DNA of 64,000 bases, taken from the NCBI RefSeq assembly GCF_900116425.1, contig NZ_FPAS01000005.1, positions 186,001 to 250,000 on the forward strand, given 5' to 3'. Shown piece by piece: positions 7,937 through 16,530 of the stretch. Made by a program: the position numbers and the translations under genes. The notes beneath the pieces were generated by a model. The model ran no database searches, was not told the DNA's origin, and saw nothing but the letters and a program-made list of their open reading frames with translations. The DNA comes from Lishizhenia tianjinensis. Its GTDB lineage: Bacteria; Bacteroidota; Bacteroidia; Flavobacteriales_D; Crocinitomicaceae. Position 1 is the stretch's first letter. The number at the start of each line of letters is the position of its first letter.

Positions 7937-9796
7937 TTAACGCGTTTCAAAGTCTTCCAGCAAGGCGTTAATTAAGGCGTAGGAATTGAGTTTTCCCTCT
8001 TCGGAAATATCATTTAAATGTTCCTTTTGTGTGTCGAAAGAATAAGCGTAATTTCCCTCGTTGGATAAATAACCATAGCCCATTCTCAATGTATGTAGGG
8101 CAAAAGGATGTATGGTCGTATCCATTAAATCTTTACTCCAAGGGTAGCGGTCTGTTGCCATTCCCATTTGATTTAAAAGTGTTTTTGCAAAATCGGATTG
8201 AGAACCTATGATGTTGTTTTTTGTTCCCCTATAAGCTTCTTGAATTACTTCTCCATAAAAGAGAAGAGGTATTCTAAAGAAGTTAATATCACTTGGGTTG
8301 CGGTAATGGGGAGCAGCATGACCGTGATCGGCCATAAAAACGAACAAAGTGTTCTCATACCAACTTTGCTTTTTAGCCTTGGCCATAAATGCACCCAATG
8401 CTTCATCTGAATAAATTAGGGCGTTCATAAAATCTTCTTCCTCACCTTCGAAATTGTTTTGCTTCGGAGAGGGTTGATCAAAGGGGGAGTGCGTACTTCC
8501 TGTAAAAGCACAGTGGAAAAAGGGTTGCGGACTCGCATTTATTTCCGCCAATAAGAAGTCGTACAAATCCGCATCGTAATAGTTGAGTTTTCCACGTTTT
8601 TGAATACCGCTCGGAAAATCCAATTCATCTTTTACTGCATCAAATCCGTGATTTAACAAGTAACCTCCAATGTTTCCGTATTTTAAATCACCACTAAATA
8701 GGTAAGAACTGTAGTAGCCTTTTTGTTTTAAATCCTGGTTTAAGGACGGTAGAGATCTACTTTTGTCAGATTGCATGGTAACGCTTATTTCTGGCAGAGC
8801 TGGGTATCCACTTAGTGTGCTAGAATTCCCAATTTCTGAGGTCCAACCACAAGAATAGATGTTGTCAAATAAATAGCCCTCTTGTGCCAATGCATCAAAA
8901 TTGGGGGTGGTATTTTTTAGGTCACTCGTTGCGCTTACTGCATTGGCACTCCAACTTTCGAGGAGAATGAGTACGATATTTACATCCTTCTTTTTTAAGA
9001 ATATATTTTGATGTTCACCCGTTGCAGCGTAAAGCATTTTAACGCGTTGCTCTGTTTCAGCCTCCGCCATTTCGGGGTAGAGATTACCTATACTTCCCCT
9101 TCTGAATAAAAGAAAATCTTTACTTGAGAAATAGGTAGAATTAACAGCGATATCATTCACAACATAGTTGTTGGAAAACATGGCCGAATTAATATTGATG
9201 GGAATGGGTTGTAAACCTCCGCGCAAACCAACAAATGAAACTCCAAAGGCAAGAGCACTGGCCAGGTGATAACTCCAATTGTGTTTTGTTGTTGTTTGCT
9301 GAAAAAACTGGTGTTGGAAAAAGAACTTCCACACGAGATAAGCCCATGTAAATTCTAAGAGTAGAAATAGTGCGAAAAAAATAAAGTGTTTGAACTCTGC
9401 CGTTCTAGCAACTTCGTCGGGGTTGCTTAAATGAGTGAAAATCCTAGAACTTAATTTATGGTTCCACTCTTCATAGATGTTGAGCTCGCCACAATGTATC
9501 AATACACTATAGACTAGGGTTAAAAGGAAAAGAATTCGAAAGAAAAGATGTCCAAATCGTGGGAGTATGGTTTTTAAAGGAAGGTAGACTAAAAGTGGTA
9601 GTAGAAGTAAGGATGCCGTTGCGAAATCTAATCGTATGGCGTGATAAAATATCCCAAAAATATCGGTAACCCCTGTGTTTTCTAGTTTATCTGAATAAAA
9701 TAGAAGGAATAATATGCGTTGAAAAAGGAAAAGCAAAAACCAAAAAGCATAAAGCTTTAAGTAGCTTTTACCATATGTCCATACAGATTTTATCAC
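7937..9796 (-). CDS. LTA synthase-family membrane sulfatase/phosphoglycerol transferase
   Basis: A 619-residue protein with about five N-terminal transmembrane helices (residues 15-35, 60-78, 84-102, 138-160 and 180-195) and an extracytoplasmic alkaline-phosphatase-superfamily domain from about residue 272. Metal and nucleophile residues typical of LtaS can be seen: Glu280 in LLESW, Thr319 in GWTSE, and a later ADHGH motif. Gram-positive relatives polymerise lipoteichoic acid. In Bacteroidota the substrate is unknown, and phosphoglycerol or phosphoethanolamine transfer to an envelope glycan or lipid is inference. It is monocistronic, upstream of rlmN on the same strand. The gap to the next gene (9797-10079) holds only promoter sequence. 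Confidence 0.88.
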   Translation of the reverse strand: MIKSVWTYGKSYLKLYAFWFLLFLFQRILFLLFYSDKLENTGVTDIFGIFYHAIRLDFATASLLLLPLLVYLPLKTILPRFGHLFFRILFLLTLVYSVLIHCGELNIYEEWNHKLSSRIFTHLSNPDEVARTAEFKHFIFFALFLLLEFTWAYLVWKFFFQHQFFQQTTTKHNWSYHLASALAFGVSFVGLRGGLQPIPININSAMFSNNYVVNDIAVNSTYFSSKDFLLFRRGSIGNLYPEMAEAETEQRVKMLYAATGEHQNIFLKKKDVNIVLILLESWSANAVSATSDLKNTTPNFDALAQEGYLFDNIYSCGWTSEIGNSSTLSGYPALPEISVTMQSDKSRSLPSLNQDLKQKGYYSSYLFSGDLKYGNIGGYLLNHGFDAVKDELDFPSGIQKRGKLNYYDADLYDFLLAEINASPQPFFHCAFTGSTHSPFDQPSPKQNNFEGEEEDFMNALIYSDEALGAFMAKAKKQSWYENTLFVFMADHGHAAPHYRNPSDINFFRIPLLFYGEVIQEAYRGTKNNIIGSQSDFAKTLLNQMGMATDRYPWSKDLMDTTIHPFALHTLRMGYGYLSNEGNYAYSFDTQKEHLNDISEEGKLNSYALINALLEDFETR

Positions 9797-10037
9797 CCGG
9801 CAAATTTAATTTTTTTTTAAGAGTAGATAACCTCTATGTAAAGTGGGCCGATTTAGAGATAGAACTTTCAATCCTTACTACTTTATTCTTTATGATAGAG
9901 ATGCTAGTTATGGGAATTCTGTGCTATTTATTGTCTAAATAAACCGTTGTCTATTCCCAAGATTAGCTGTTATTTAGACCTTGAATAAATAATAGGTTTG
10001 CGTAACAAAAGTTGCAGATATAATGCGTGTTTAGTCT

Positions 10038-10045
10038 TATATTTG
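10038..10045 (+). promoter_or_regulatory. -7 promoter box of the DUF983-thioredoxin operon
   Basis: TATATTTG is a full match to TAnnTTTG, 34 bp before the ATG at 10080. A TTG at 10012-10014 lies 23 bp upstream, at the long end of the usual spacing. Confidence 0.5.
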
Positions 10046-10079
10046 TTGAGCAAACAAAAGGATCATAAATAAAAACACA

Positions 10080-10466
10080 ATGGGGTTAAAAGGCACTAAA
10101 TTGTACAGCATCTTTAAAGGAAAATGTCCTGTTTGTCATGAAGGAAAAGTCTTCTCGTCTAAATCGGTATACAGTTTCAAGAAGTTTGATAAAATGGAGG
10201 AGAGATGTTCGCACTGTGGACACAAATACGAAATGGAAACAGGTTTCTTTTATGGAGCAATGTATGTCGCTTACGCCGTGAGCGTGGCATTTTCTGTTGC
10301 GGCTTTTGTGAGTACGTATTTACTCTTCCCAGAAACACCGTATTGGGCATATATAATAATTGTAGTGGCAACCCTTGTTGGTTTGGCGCCGGTTACTTTT
10401 AGAGCGGGGCGACTCATTTGGATTAATTTGTTTAGCACTTATGATTCATCAAAAGCAAAAAAATAA
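10080..10466 (+). CDS. DUF983 zinc-ribbon membrane protein
   Basis: A 128-residue protein with an N-terminal zinc ribbon (CPVC near residue 17 and CSHC near residue 43) followed by two transmembrane helices at about 60-82 and 88-110. This is the standard DUF983 architecture and length. Function is unknown in the family; some members lie near cytochrome oxidase or heme genes. Here it precedes a thioredoxin by 2 bp, so the two are almost certainly co-transcribed and perhaps translationally coupled. A thiol-redox link through the four cysteines is a guess. Confidence 0.9.
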   Translation: MGLKGTKLYSIFKGKCPVCHEGKVFSSKSVYSFKKFDKMEERCSHCGHKYEMETGFFYGAMYVAYAVSVAFSVAAFVSTYLLFPETPYWAYIIIVVATLVGLAPVTFRAGRLIWINLFSTYDSSKAKK

Positions 10467-10468
10467 AA

Positions 10469-10768
10469 ATGGAAAGTTTTAAGGAAATAGTAAAAGGAGA
10501 GGTACCTGTTTTGGTAGATTTTCATGCTACATGGTGCGGTCCTTGCCAAACCATGCATCCTGTGGTAGACGATGTAAAGAATGAATTTGGAAAAGATTTA
10601 CGTGTATTGAAAATAGACGTAGATAAAAACCAGGCCTTGGCGGCGAAATATAAAATTAGAGGCGTACCTAGTTTCATCGTTTTTAAAGAAGGAGAAATTG
10701 CTTGGCGCGGAAGTGGGGTAATGACAAGAGCTGATTTAAGTTCTATTATTAAACAATCATTGAAATAA
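10469..10768 (+). CDS. Thioredoxin
   Basis: A 99-residue single-domain thioredoxin with the active site WCGPC (Cys23 and Cys26) and the cis-proline segment RGVPSF near residue 67. There is no signal peptide, so it acts in the cytoplasm as a disulfide reductase. The ATG at 10469 comes 2 bp after the DUF983 stop codon. Several thioredoxin genes are usual in flavobacteria, so I do not call it trxA. Confidence 0.95.
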   Translation: MESFKEIVKGEVPVLVDFHATWCGPCQTMHPVVDDVKNEFGKDLRVLKIDVDKNQALAAKYKIRGVPSFIVFKEGEIAWRGSGVMTRADLSSIIKQSLK

Positions 10769-10795
10769 AGACCTGGAGTCATATTTCTAAAACAT

Positions 10796-10830
10796 AAAAA
10801 AAGGAGGTTCTTTTACGGGACCTCCTTTTT
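10796..10830. terminator. Bidirectional terminator between thioredoxin and the small ORF
   Basis: AAAGGAGGT pairs with ACCTCCTTT around a 10-12 nt loop. There are T runs on both strands, and the minus-strand run is the longer, so it can serve thioredoxin and the minus-strand ORF at 10860-10955. Confidence 0.85.
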
Positions 10831-10859
10831 GCTGTACTAACTATAAACTATTACTTTAA

Positions 10860-10955
10860 CTATTTAACAAGTTCTTGGTTTAGAAACTGAATGTAAGTAC
10901 TCAAATCTGTACTTAGCATCAATTCAATGGCTTTGGATTTCTTAACTGTTTTCAT
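10860..10955 (-). CDS. Candidate 31-residue small protein
   Basis: An ATG at 10955 opens a 31-codon frame ending at 10860. It begins MKTVKKSKAIELMLSTDL and is predicted basic at the N-terminus and amphipathic helical afterwards. No other gene occupies 10769-11060, and a strong terminator with a minus-strand T run lies 30 bp downstream, as expected for a transcribed unit. An A-rich stretch precedes the start, which is common for starts in this phylum. I do not recognise the peptide. It may be a conserved microprotein or chance. Confidence 0.35.
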   Translation of the reverse strand: MKTVKKSKAIELMLSTDLSTYIQFLNQELVK

Positions 10956-11027
10956 GTGTTTTTTGTTGCTTGTTTAGCCTATTTCAAAAGCTGTGCCAAA
11001 AAATATTCAGGGAATCTCATAGACGTT

Positions 11028-11056
11028 TTTGTAAGCGAGTACTTCTGTTATCTTTG
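11028..11056 (+). promoter_or_regulatory. Strong promoter at the rnpA start
   Basis: TTTG at 11028-11031, 17 bp, then TATCTTTG at 11049-11056 is a near-ideal Bacteroidota promoter. The -7 box ends only 4 bp before the ATG at 11061, so transcription probably starts at or very near the start codon. Confidence 0.7.
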
Positions 11057-11060
11057 TAAT

Positions 11061-11450
11061 ATGAATCAAGGATTTGGAAAGGAGTATAAACTGTGCAGTC
11101 GAAAAATTATCGACGCCTTGTTTAATGAGGGTGAAGGAATCAAATCTTATCCTTTCATGATACGATATCAAATTACTTCCTTGCCAAAAGAAATTCCTTT
11201 TCAAATCGTTATAACAGCTCCCAAACGTAATTTTAAACGTGCCGTGGATAGAAACAGAATCAAGCGTTTGATGCGAGAGGTGTTTCGTAAAAACAGGCAC
11301 CAACTTGAAGAGCGTTTGCAAAAGAGCAATCAGCAATTGGCCCTGTTTATTATGTATACAGGTAGAGAAATGCCAGATTACTCCTTAATAGAATTAAAAT
11401 TACAGAAGGCTTTGTTGAAATTGAATGAAGCCCTACAGATAGAAAATTAA
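11061..11450 (+). CDS. rnpA: Ribonuclease P protein component
   Basis: RnpA assists the RNase P RNA in 5' maturation of tRNAs. The chosen start MNQGFGKEYKLCSRK gives 129 residues, the normal length. The frame stays open upstream to 10956, but that would add unrelated sequence and run through the promoter. The family signature RAVDRNRIKRLMREVFRKNR is present (starting near residue 55), preceded by VITAPKRNFK. It is followed after 4 bp by an S41 protease gene, a pairing I recall from other flavobacteria. rpmH is not adjacent. Confidence 0.95.
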   Translation: MNQGFGKEYKLCSRKIIDALFNEGEGIKSYPFMIRYQITSLPKEIPFQIVITAPKRNFKRAVDRNRIKRLMREVFRKNRHQLEERLQKSNQQLALFIMYTGREMPDYSLIELKLQKALLKLNEALQIEN

Positions 11451-11454
11451 GCAC

Positions 11455-13092
11455 ATGAGAAAGTTCTTATTCTTGTTAATCACCGTGTTGAGTATACACA
11501 CTACTCAAGCCCAAAGCAATAGTTTCGAAGTCATTAAATCCATGGAGCTCATGGACCTTATTTACATGAACCTAGAAAAGTATTATGTAGATGAACCCAA
11601 TACAGGTGAGCTTTCTAAAACTTCTATAGACGCTATGTTGCGTGCCTTGGATCCTTACACCGTTTATTACCACGAAGCCAACATAGAAGATTATAGAATG
11701 ATGAACACTGGCCAGTATGGTGGTATAGGTGCTACCATCAGAAAGGTAAATGAATACACTATAATTACTGAACCTTATGAAGGAAATCCTGCGCACAAAG
11801 CCGGACTCCAAGCAGGTGATATCATTCTTTCCATAGATGGAAGAGATATGAAGGATAGAAGTTCTGAAGAAGTATCGAATGCTTTGAAGGGACTCAAAGG
11901 CTCTGAGGTCATTGTGAAGTATAAACGTCCAAATGTTGGAGAAGGAGAAGCCAAAATTATTCGAGATGAAATTAAACTACCAGATGTTCCCTATGCAGGG
12001 ATGCTGGAAAATAAGGTGGGTTATATAGCCTTAAATTCTTTCACCCAGACAGCGAGCGCCAATGTTACAAAAGCCTTTCAATCCTTAAAACAAGAAGGAA
12101 TGGAATCCTTGGTTTTGGATTTGAGAAACAATGGGGGTGGACTTCTAATGGAGGCCGTGAAGATCGTTAATATGTTCGTGCCGAAAGGGCAGGTGGTTGT
12201 TTCTACCAAATCGAGGGTAAAAGAAGAAAACAGAATATACACTACCCAACAAGAACCTTTGGATTTAGAAATCCCCATCGTTGTACTGATTAATGAAGGA
12301 TCTGCTTCTGCATCAGAAATCGTGAGTGGAACTTTACAAGATTTAGACAGAGCTGTTGTGGTAGGAAGAACTTCCTTTGGTAAAGGTTTGGTGCAAAGAA
12401 CGGTAGATTTGAAATACGGTTCAAAAATGAAATTAACCATAGCCAAATACTACACGCCTTCTGGAAGATGTGTTCAGAAGTTGGATTATTCTCACAAAGT
12501 TGGAGGAAAAGTAGAAGAAGTTCCAGACTCGCTTTTACAAGTTTTCTATACCAAAAATGGGAGAGAAGTAATAGACGGTAGAGGAATAGAACCAGATATT
12601 AGCGTTGAAAGTGAAAACATGAGTAGACTGGCCGCCATGCTTATCACAAAAAATATCATTTTCGACTATGCAACTTTGTATAAATTCAAACACGATAGCA
12701 TAGCTGCGCCAGGCGAGTTTGTGTTGAGTGACAAAGAGTATAACGATTTTATTGAATACGCTTTGGGTAAAGAGTTTTCATACAGCACAGCTTCTGAAGA
12801 GCAAATGAAAGAGGTAATGGATATTGCTAAAGAAGAAGGTTACTTCCAATCTGCAGAAAAAGAATTCGAAGCCTTGTTGGCAGCTTTGAAACCTTCCAAA
12901 AAGGAAGATATGTTGCGTTTTAAAAAGCAAATTAAGGAAATGGTGCAAAATGAAATAGTAGGACGCTACTACTATCAAGAAGGTAGAGTTTTAAATAGTT
13001 TTATTAGTGATCAGAGTTTGGCAAAGGCGGTGGAAGTATTAAATAATGAGAAGTTATACAATTCTACCCTACAAGTTAACGTTAAGAAATAA
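11455..13092 (+). CDS. S41-family C-terminal processing peptidase (CtpA-like)
   Basis: A 545-residue periplasmic serine protease. The signal peptide ends TTQA before Gln20. A PDZ domain lies at about 85-170 (AHKAGLQAGDIILSIDG), and the S41 catalytic core carries Ser285 in GSASASE and Lys310 in FGKG, spaced as in CtpA. Such proteases trim or degrade envelope proteins, often tail-specifically, sometimes with a lipoprotein adaptor. The C-terminal third (about 390-545) is helical and charged. It starts 4 bp after rnpA, so it is probably co-transcribed with it, and an O-antigen ligase-like gene follows after 17 bp. Confidence 0.93.
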   Translation: MRKFLFLLITVLSIHTTQAQSNSFEVIKSMELMDLIYMNLEKYYVDEPNTGELSKTSIDAMLRALDPYTVYYHEANIEDYRMMNTGQYGGIGATIRKVNEYTIITEPYEGNPAHKAGLQAGDIILSIDGRDMKDRSSEEVSNALKGLKGSEVIVKYKRPNVGEGEAKIIRDEIKLPDVPYAGMLENKVGYIALNSFTQTASANVTKAFQSLKQEGMESLVLDLRNNGGGLLMEAVKIVNMFVPKGQVVVSTKSRVKEENRIYTTQQEPLDLEIPIVVLINEGSASASEIVSGTLQDLDRAVVVGRTSFGKGLVQRTVDLKYGSKMKLTIAKYYTPSGRCVQKLDYSHKVGGKVEEVPDSLLQVFYTKNGREVIDGRGIEPDISVESENMSRLAAMLITKNIIFDYATLYKFKHDSIAAPGEFVLSDKEYNDFIEYALGKEFSYSTASEEQMKEVMDIAKEEGYFQSAEKEFEALLAALKPSKKEDMLRFKKQIKEMVQNEIVGRYYYQEGRVLNSFISDQSLAKAVEVLNNEKLYNSTLQVNVKK

Positions 13093-13109
13093 AAGAAACT
13101 ACTCTACTT

Positions 13110-14669
13110 ATGCTCGACAAGCTTTTTGGCTATCGTGTCCATACTTTAATTCATCAGCTGTGTTTTTTCGCACTGTGTGTAGGACTTCCTCTTAACAAGG
13201 TGGTGTTGTCGCTTGCTACAATGTTGTGTTTTCTCAACATACTTTTAGAAGCACACTTTGCCACTTACCTAAAAAATATACGCAAGAATAAAATTGTAGC
13301 ATTAACCCTTCTGTTTTTTGGCTTTCACTTTCTGGGGTTAATCTACACCTCTAATTTTGATTATGCCTTTCACGATTTACGCGTAAAACTTCCGCTTTTT
13401 GTTTTACCCTTCGTGTATGCTGCACGCCCCTTGCAAGTAAAAGAAGTAAAGCATGGTTTTCTTCTCTTTCTGTTGAGTTTATTGGTTACCACGGGTATCA
13501 ATTTCTATAATTATCATCAAAAAATTAGCGAAGGCATTTTCTTAGATATTCGTGAAATGTCTTTGTTTGGATCGCACATACGCTTTGCCTTGTTGGTGGT
13601 TTTTGGCGCTGCTATCACTTTAATTTACACGGTTAAAAGAACGAAGTTATACTGGTTGTTTGCCCTTCTTTTCGCATGGTTTTCTTACTATACCCTGTAC
13701 AGTCAAGTGTTAAGCGGTGTGGTAGCCTATGCATGTTTAATGGCTGCTTTATTTCTTTACGCAATAGCTCAATTAAAGATAAAAAGTTTAAAGTGGAGTT
13801 TATGGATAATGTTTGTAGGTTCCCTTTTAACTGTAGGAATAGCTATGGTTCAATTTCTATGGCCAGAAAATGAGGATTACATTTATGGTGAGCTCGATTA
13901 TGCGAGTGCAGAAGGAACCATCTATTACCACGATACGCTCTCTACATTTTTCGAAAACGGCGAACCTATTATGATTTACATCGCCGAGGAAGAAATGCGC
14001 CGCGAATGGAACAAAAGGTCAACCATTCCTTACGACAGTTTAGACAGAAAAAAACAGCATGTAAAATATACGCTTTGGAGGTATTTAACTTCTAAAAAGC
14101 AAAGAAAAGATGCACAAGGTATCGCCCAGTTAACCGATGAAGACATAGACTTTATTGAACAAGGCATTACCAGTTTGGAAGCTCAAAACGGAGGTTTACA
14201 AAACCGACTCAACGGGTTGAAAACACAGTTTCAAACCTATGCGGCAAATGGAAATCCAAATGGTCATTCACTCCTACAGCGTTTAGAGCACTGGTCGGCT
14301 GCAGTTTACATTATTAAAAACAACCCCTATTTTGGTGTAGGAACCGGTGATGTACAAGATGCCTTCAATGATGCTTATGATCACTTAGATTCTAAGTTAG
14401 ATGAACACCATAGAAACAGGGCCCACAATCAATTCTTAACAACCTGGATTACCTTTGGTTTGCCCGGTATGATACTTTTCTTGGCAATATGGATAGTCTT
14501 TCTAAAAGGTGCATTGCGCAACAAGCATATCTTAGCTCTTGCTTTTGGTATAATTGCGCTGGCTAGCTTTTTACCGGAAGATACCATAGAAACACAACAA
14601 GGAGTTACATTTATAGCTTTATTCTTAGCGGTATTCTCTACCCAGTTTCATCAAAAAACTGAAGCTTAA
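13110..14669 (+). CDS. O-antigen ligase-like polytopic membrane protein
   Basis: A 519-residue protein with about ten transmembrane helices. A large extracytoplasmic loop of roughly residues 255-400 ends in the Wzy_C-type segment RLEHWSAAVYIIKNNPYFG-VGTGD and the RAHNQFLTTWITFGLPG motif. This is typical of the O-antigen ligase (WaaL/Wzy) superfamily, which joins or polymerises lipid-linked glycans on the periplasmic face. Ligase and polymerase cannot be told apart by eye. There are no other glycan genes nearby. It closely follows the S41 protease, which suggests one operon, rnpA to ligase. Confidence 0.8.
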   Translation: MLDKLFGYRVHTLIHQLCFFALCVGLPLNKVVLSLATMLCFLNILLEAHFATYLKNIRKNKIVALTLLFFGFHFLGLIYTSNFDYAFHDLRVKLPLFVLPFVYAARPLQVKEVKHGFLLFLLSLLVTTGINFYNYHQKISEGIFLDIREMSLFGSHIRFALLVVFGAAITLIYTVKRTKLYWLFALLFAWFSYYTLYSQVLSGVVAYACLMAALFLYAIAQLKIKSLKWSLWIMFVGSLLTVGIAMVQFLWPENEDYIYGELDYASAEGTIYYHDTLSTFFENGEPIMIYIAEEEMRREWNKRSTIPYDSLDRKKQHVKYTLWRYLTSKKQRKDAQGIAQLTDEDIDFIEQGITSLEAQNGGLQNRLNGLKTQFQTYAANGNPNGHSLLQRLEHWSAAVYIIKNNPYFGVGTGDVQDAFNDAYDHLDSKLDEHHRNRAHNQFLTTWITFGLPGMILFLAIWIVFLKGALRNKHILALAFGIIALASFLPEDTIETQQGVTFIALFLAVFSTQFHQKTEA

Positions 14670-14762
14670 GCTTTTTACACATTGGGTTCTTGACAATCTT
14701 CTCCCACGCCGGGTTTAAGACATGTAGATTTTAACTTATTTTGATAGTTAAAACGTTTAACA

Positions 14763-15668
14763 ATGAAATTTTTCTTTCTCGCACTAACACTTTGCTTAAA
14801 CCTATTTGCTTTTGGTAAGGATAAAGTGATCGTGGTTATTGATCCAGGACATGGTGGTTCAGATCCAGGTCATTTGTCGCACGATAAAGCTTTAAAACCT
14901 GAAAAGGATCTCAATTTAAGTATAGCTTTAAAGTTTGGGAAGTACATCGAAGAAAACTTAATCAACGTTGAAGTTCATTATACGCGTAAAACAGATATTT
15001 ACCCTTCACTCGATGAGCGTGTGGATATGGCCAACGAACTAAATGCAGATTACTTCATTTCTGTTCACTGTAATGGAAGTGCAAAAAGTACGGTGTATGG
15101 AACGGAATCTCATGTACACAACTGGGGATCTAAAAAAGCTGTTCGTTTGGCTACAGAGTTTGAAAATCAATTTGAGAATAGAGCCAAGCGTAGAAGTAGA
15201 GGTGTTAAAACAGGTGAGGATAGGGGTCATTCTGTACAGGTATTGAAATATACCAAAATGACCAGTGTTTTGGTTGAGTGCGGCTTTGTTACCAATACAT
15301 CAGAGGCCAATTATTTGAACTCAGTTTACGGTCAAGAAATTATTGCTTCGGCACTTTACCGTGGTTTTAGAGATTTTATTCAACGCGAACATAAGGACAT
15401 AGACTTTATCAATACAGAAAAAGAATTATCTCAAAGTGGAGAAGTATATAAGATACAAATCATGTCGAGCATAGACCCCGTTGAAACAGATATCGCAGAG
15501 TTTAAAAAATTAGGTGTAACTGTAGAACGCATAAAGGTAGAATCGAAAAGCATGTATAAATACAAGTATTACGTAGGTAAATTTTCAAATAAAAAGGAGT
15601 GTAAAGCCTTGCTCAAAAAAGTCAAGGAAAATGGCTTCCCCGACGCTTATATTGTTAAATTTGAGTAG
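14763..15668 (+). CDS. N-acetylmuramoyl-L-alanine amidase (Amidase_3) with SPOR-like tail
   Basis: A 301-residue periplasmic amidase that removes stem peptides from peptidoglycan, normally during daughter cell separation. A signal peptide covers residues 1-18. Zinc ligands and catalytic residues of the AmiC type are visible: His30 (IDPGHGG), Glu47, His102 (SVHCNGS) and Glu172 (VECGF). Residues from about 220 to the end (VYKIQIMSS through YYVGKFSNKKEC) resemble a SPOR domain, which binds denuded septal glycan. It is one of the few secreted proteins here without Gln after the predicted cleavage site. Confidence 0.92.
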   Translation: MKFFFLALTLCLNLFAFGKDKVIVVIDPGHGGSDPGHLSHDKALKPEKDLNLSIALKFGKYIEENLINVEVHYTRKTDIYPSLDERVDMANELNADYFISVHCNGSAKSTVYGTESHVHNWGSKKAVRLATEFENQFENRAKRRSRGVKTGEDRGHSVQVLKYTKMTSVLVECGFVTNTSEANYLNSVYGQEIIASALYRGFRDFIQREHKDIDFINTEKELSQSGEVYKIQIMSSIDPVETDIAEFKKLGVTVERIKVESKSMYKYKYYVGKFSNKKECKALLKKVKENGFPDAYIVKFE

Positions 15669-15730
15669 CAATGCAATTTGCATACAAGAAGATACCACAA
15701 CACATACACATTTAAATACACAAAAAATAC

Positions 15731-16177
15731 ATGGCTACGGTTTTTGAGACACGACTCATAGGAAACATAGGTAAAGACGCAACGGTAAGGAACATGGAAC
15801 GAGGAGTAATCGCCATCAACTTTCCGGTAGCACACAATAAAAACTGGAGAGATAAACGTACGGGAGAATCTAAAACAAAAACAACTTGGGTAAACTGTAC
15901 GATTTGGAAAAAGGAAGGAGCTAACCTGAGAATATTAGACTTCCTTAAGAAAGGGGCTTTGGTAGAATTGGTAGGAACACCCTTTCCGAAAGCTTACTTG
16001 CAAGACGATAATTCCATTAAAACAGAAATAAGATTGAACGTTTCTAAAACGAATATTTTGCGTCCGAGTAAGGACCAAGGTATGCCTTCTGATGATGATT
16101 TCAGCATGGAAGACTCCGAAAATGATTTAGGGACTGGAGGTTTTGAAGATTTCACCCTAAATGAGGAAGATTTTTAA
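15731..16177 (+). CDS. ssb: Single-stranded DNA-binding protein
   Basis: A 148-residue SSB with an N-terminal OB fold at about 5-108 (TRLIGNIGKDATVR; TTWVNCTIW; LVELVGTPF) and an acidic C-terminal tail. The tail ends EDFTLNEEDF, close to the usual acidic tip with terminal Phe that recruits repair proteins. It coats ssDNA during replication, repair and recombination. The basic sequence of the OB fold and the lack of a signal peptide support a cytoplasmic role. The start 62 bp after the amidase is clear. Confidence 0.93.
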   Translation: MATVFETRLIGNIGKDATVRNMERGVIAINFPVAHNKNWRDKRTGESKTKTTWVNCTIWKKEGANLRILDFLKKGALVELVGTPFPKAYLQDDNSIKTEIRLNVSKTNILRPSKDQGMPSDDDFSMEDSENDLGTGGFEDFTLNEEDF

Positions 16178-16242
16178 AGAATTGATATTCAATATTTAAT
16201 AAAAAACTTTGAAATTTTTTTAATTTTTTTTGCGCAAAAGCA

Positions 16243-16272
16243 TTGCAGTTCTCTAAAGAATGCATATCTTTG
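16243..16272 (+). promoter_or_regulatory. Promoter of tRNA-Asn
   Basis: TTG at 16243-16245, 19 bp, then TATCTTTG at 16265-16272 fits TTTG-N19-TAnnTTTG closely. It lies 20 bp before the mature tRNA. Confidence 0.75.
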
Positions 16273-16292
16273 TCCCCGCAAACGAAGCACAC

Positions 16293-16366
16293 TCCTCCTT
16301 AGCTCAGTTGGTTAGAGCATCTGACTGTTAATCAGAGGGTCCTTGGTTCGAGCCCAAGAGGAGGAG
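16293..16366 (+). tRNA. tRNA-Asn (anticodon GTT)
   Basis: A 74-nt cloverleaf. Acceptor TCCTCCT pairs with AGGAGGA, the D-arm is AGCTCAGTTGGTTAGAGC, the anticodon loop CTGTTAA gives GTT, and the T-arm is CTTGG-TTCGAGC-CCAAG. The discriminator is G73. The CCA end is not encoded (CAA follows), so it must be added by the CCA-adding enzyme. Confidence 0.97.
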
Positions 16367-16369
16367 CAA

Positions 16370-16399
16370 AAAGCACTTAGAAATAAGTGCTTTTTTTTT
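16370..16399 (+). terminator. Terminator of tRNA-Asn
   Basis: AAGCACTTA pairs with TAAGTGCTT and a run of nine T follows. The sequence from 16400 to 16530 before the next gene shows nothing further. Confidence 0.85.
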
Positions 16400-16530
16400 G
16401 CTTTATACTTTTGTGAAAACAATAGGTTTTATTTCAATCCCAACTCAAACCCTCCCCACCTTTTAACATTTCTTTCAACTTTCTGGCGAACGTTTTCTCG
16501 TCTATTGTGTAATACGGGAAAACATCATCC

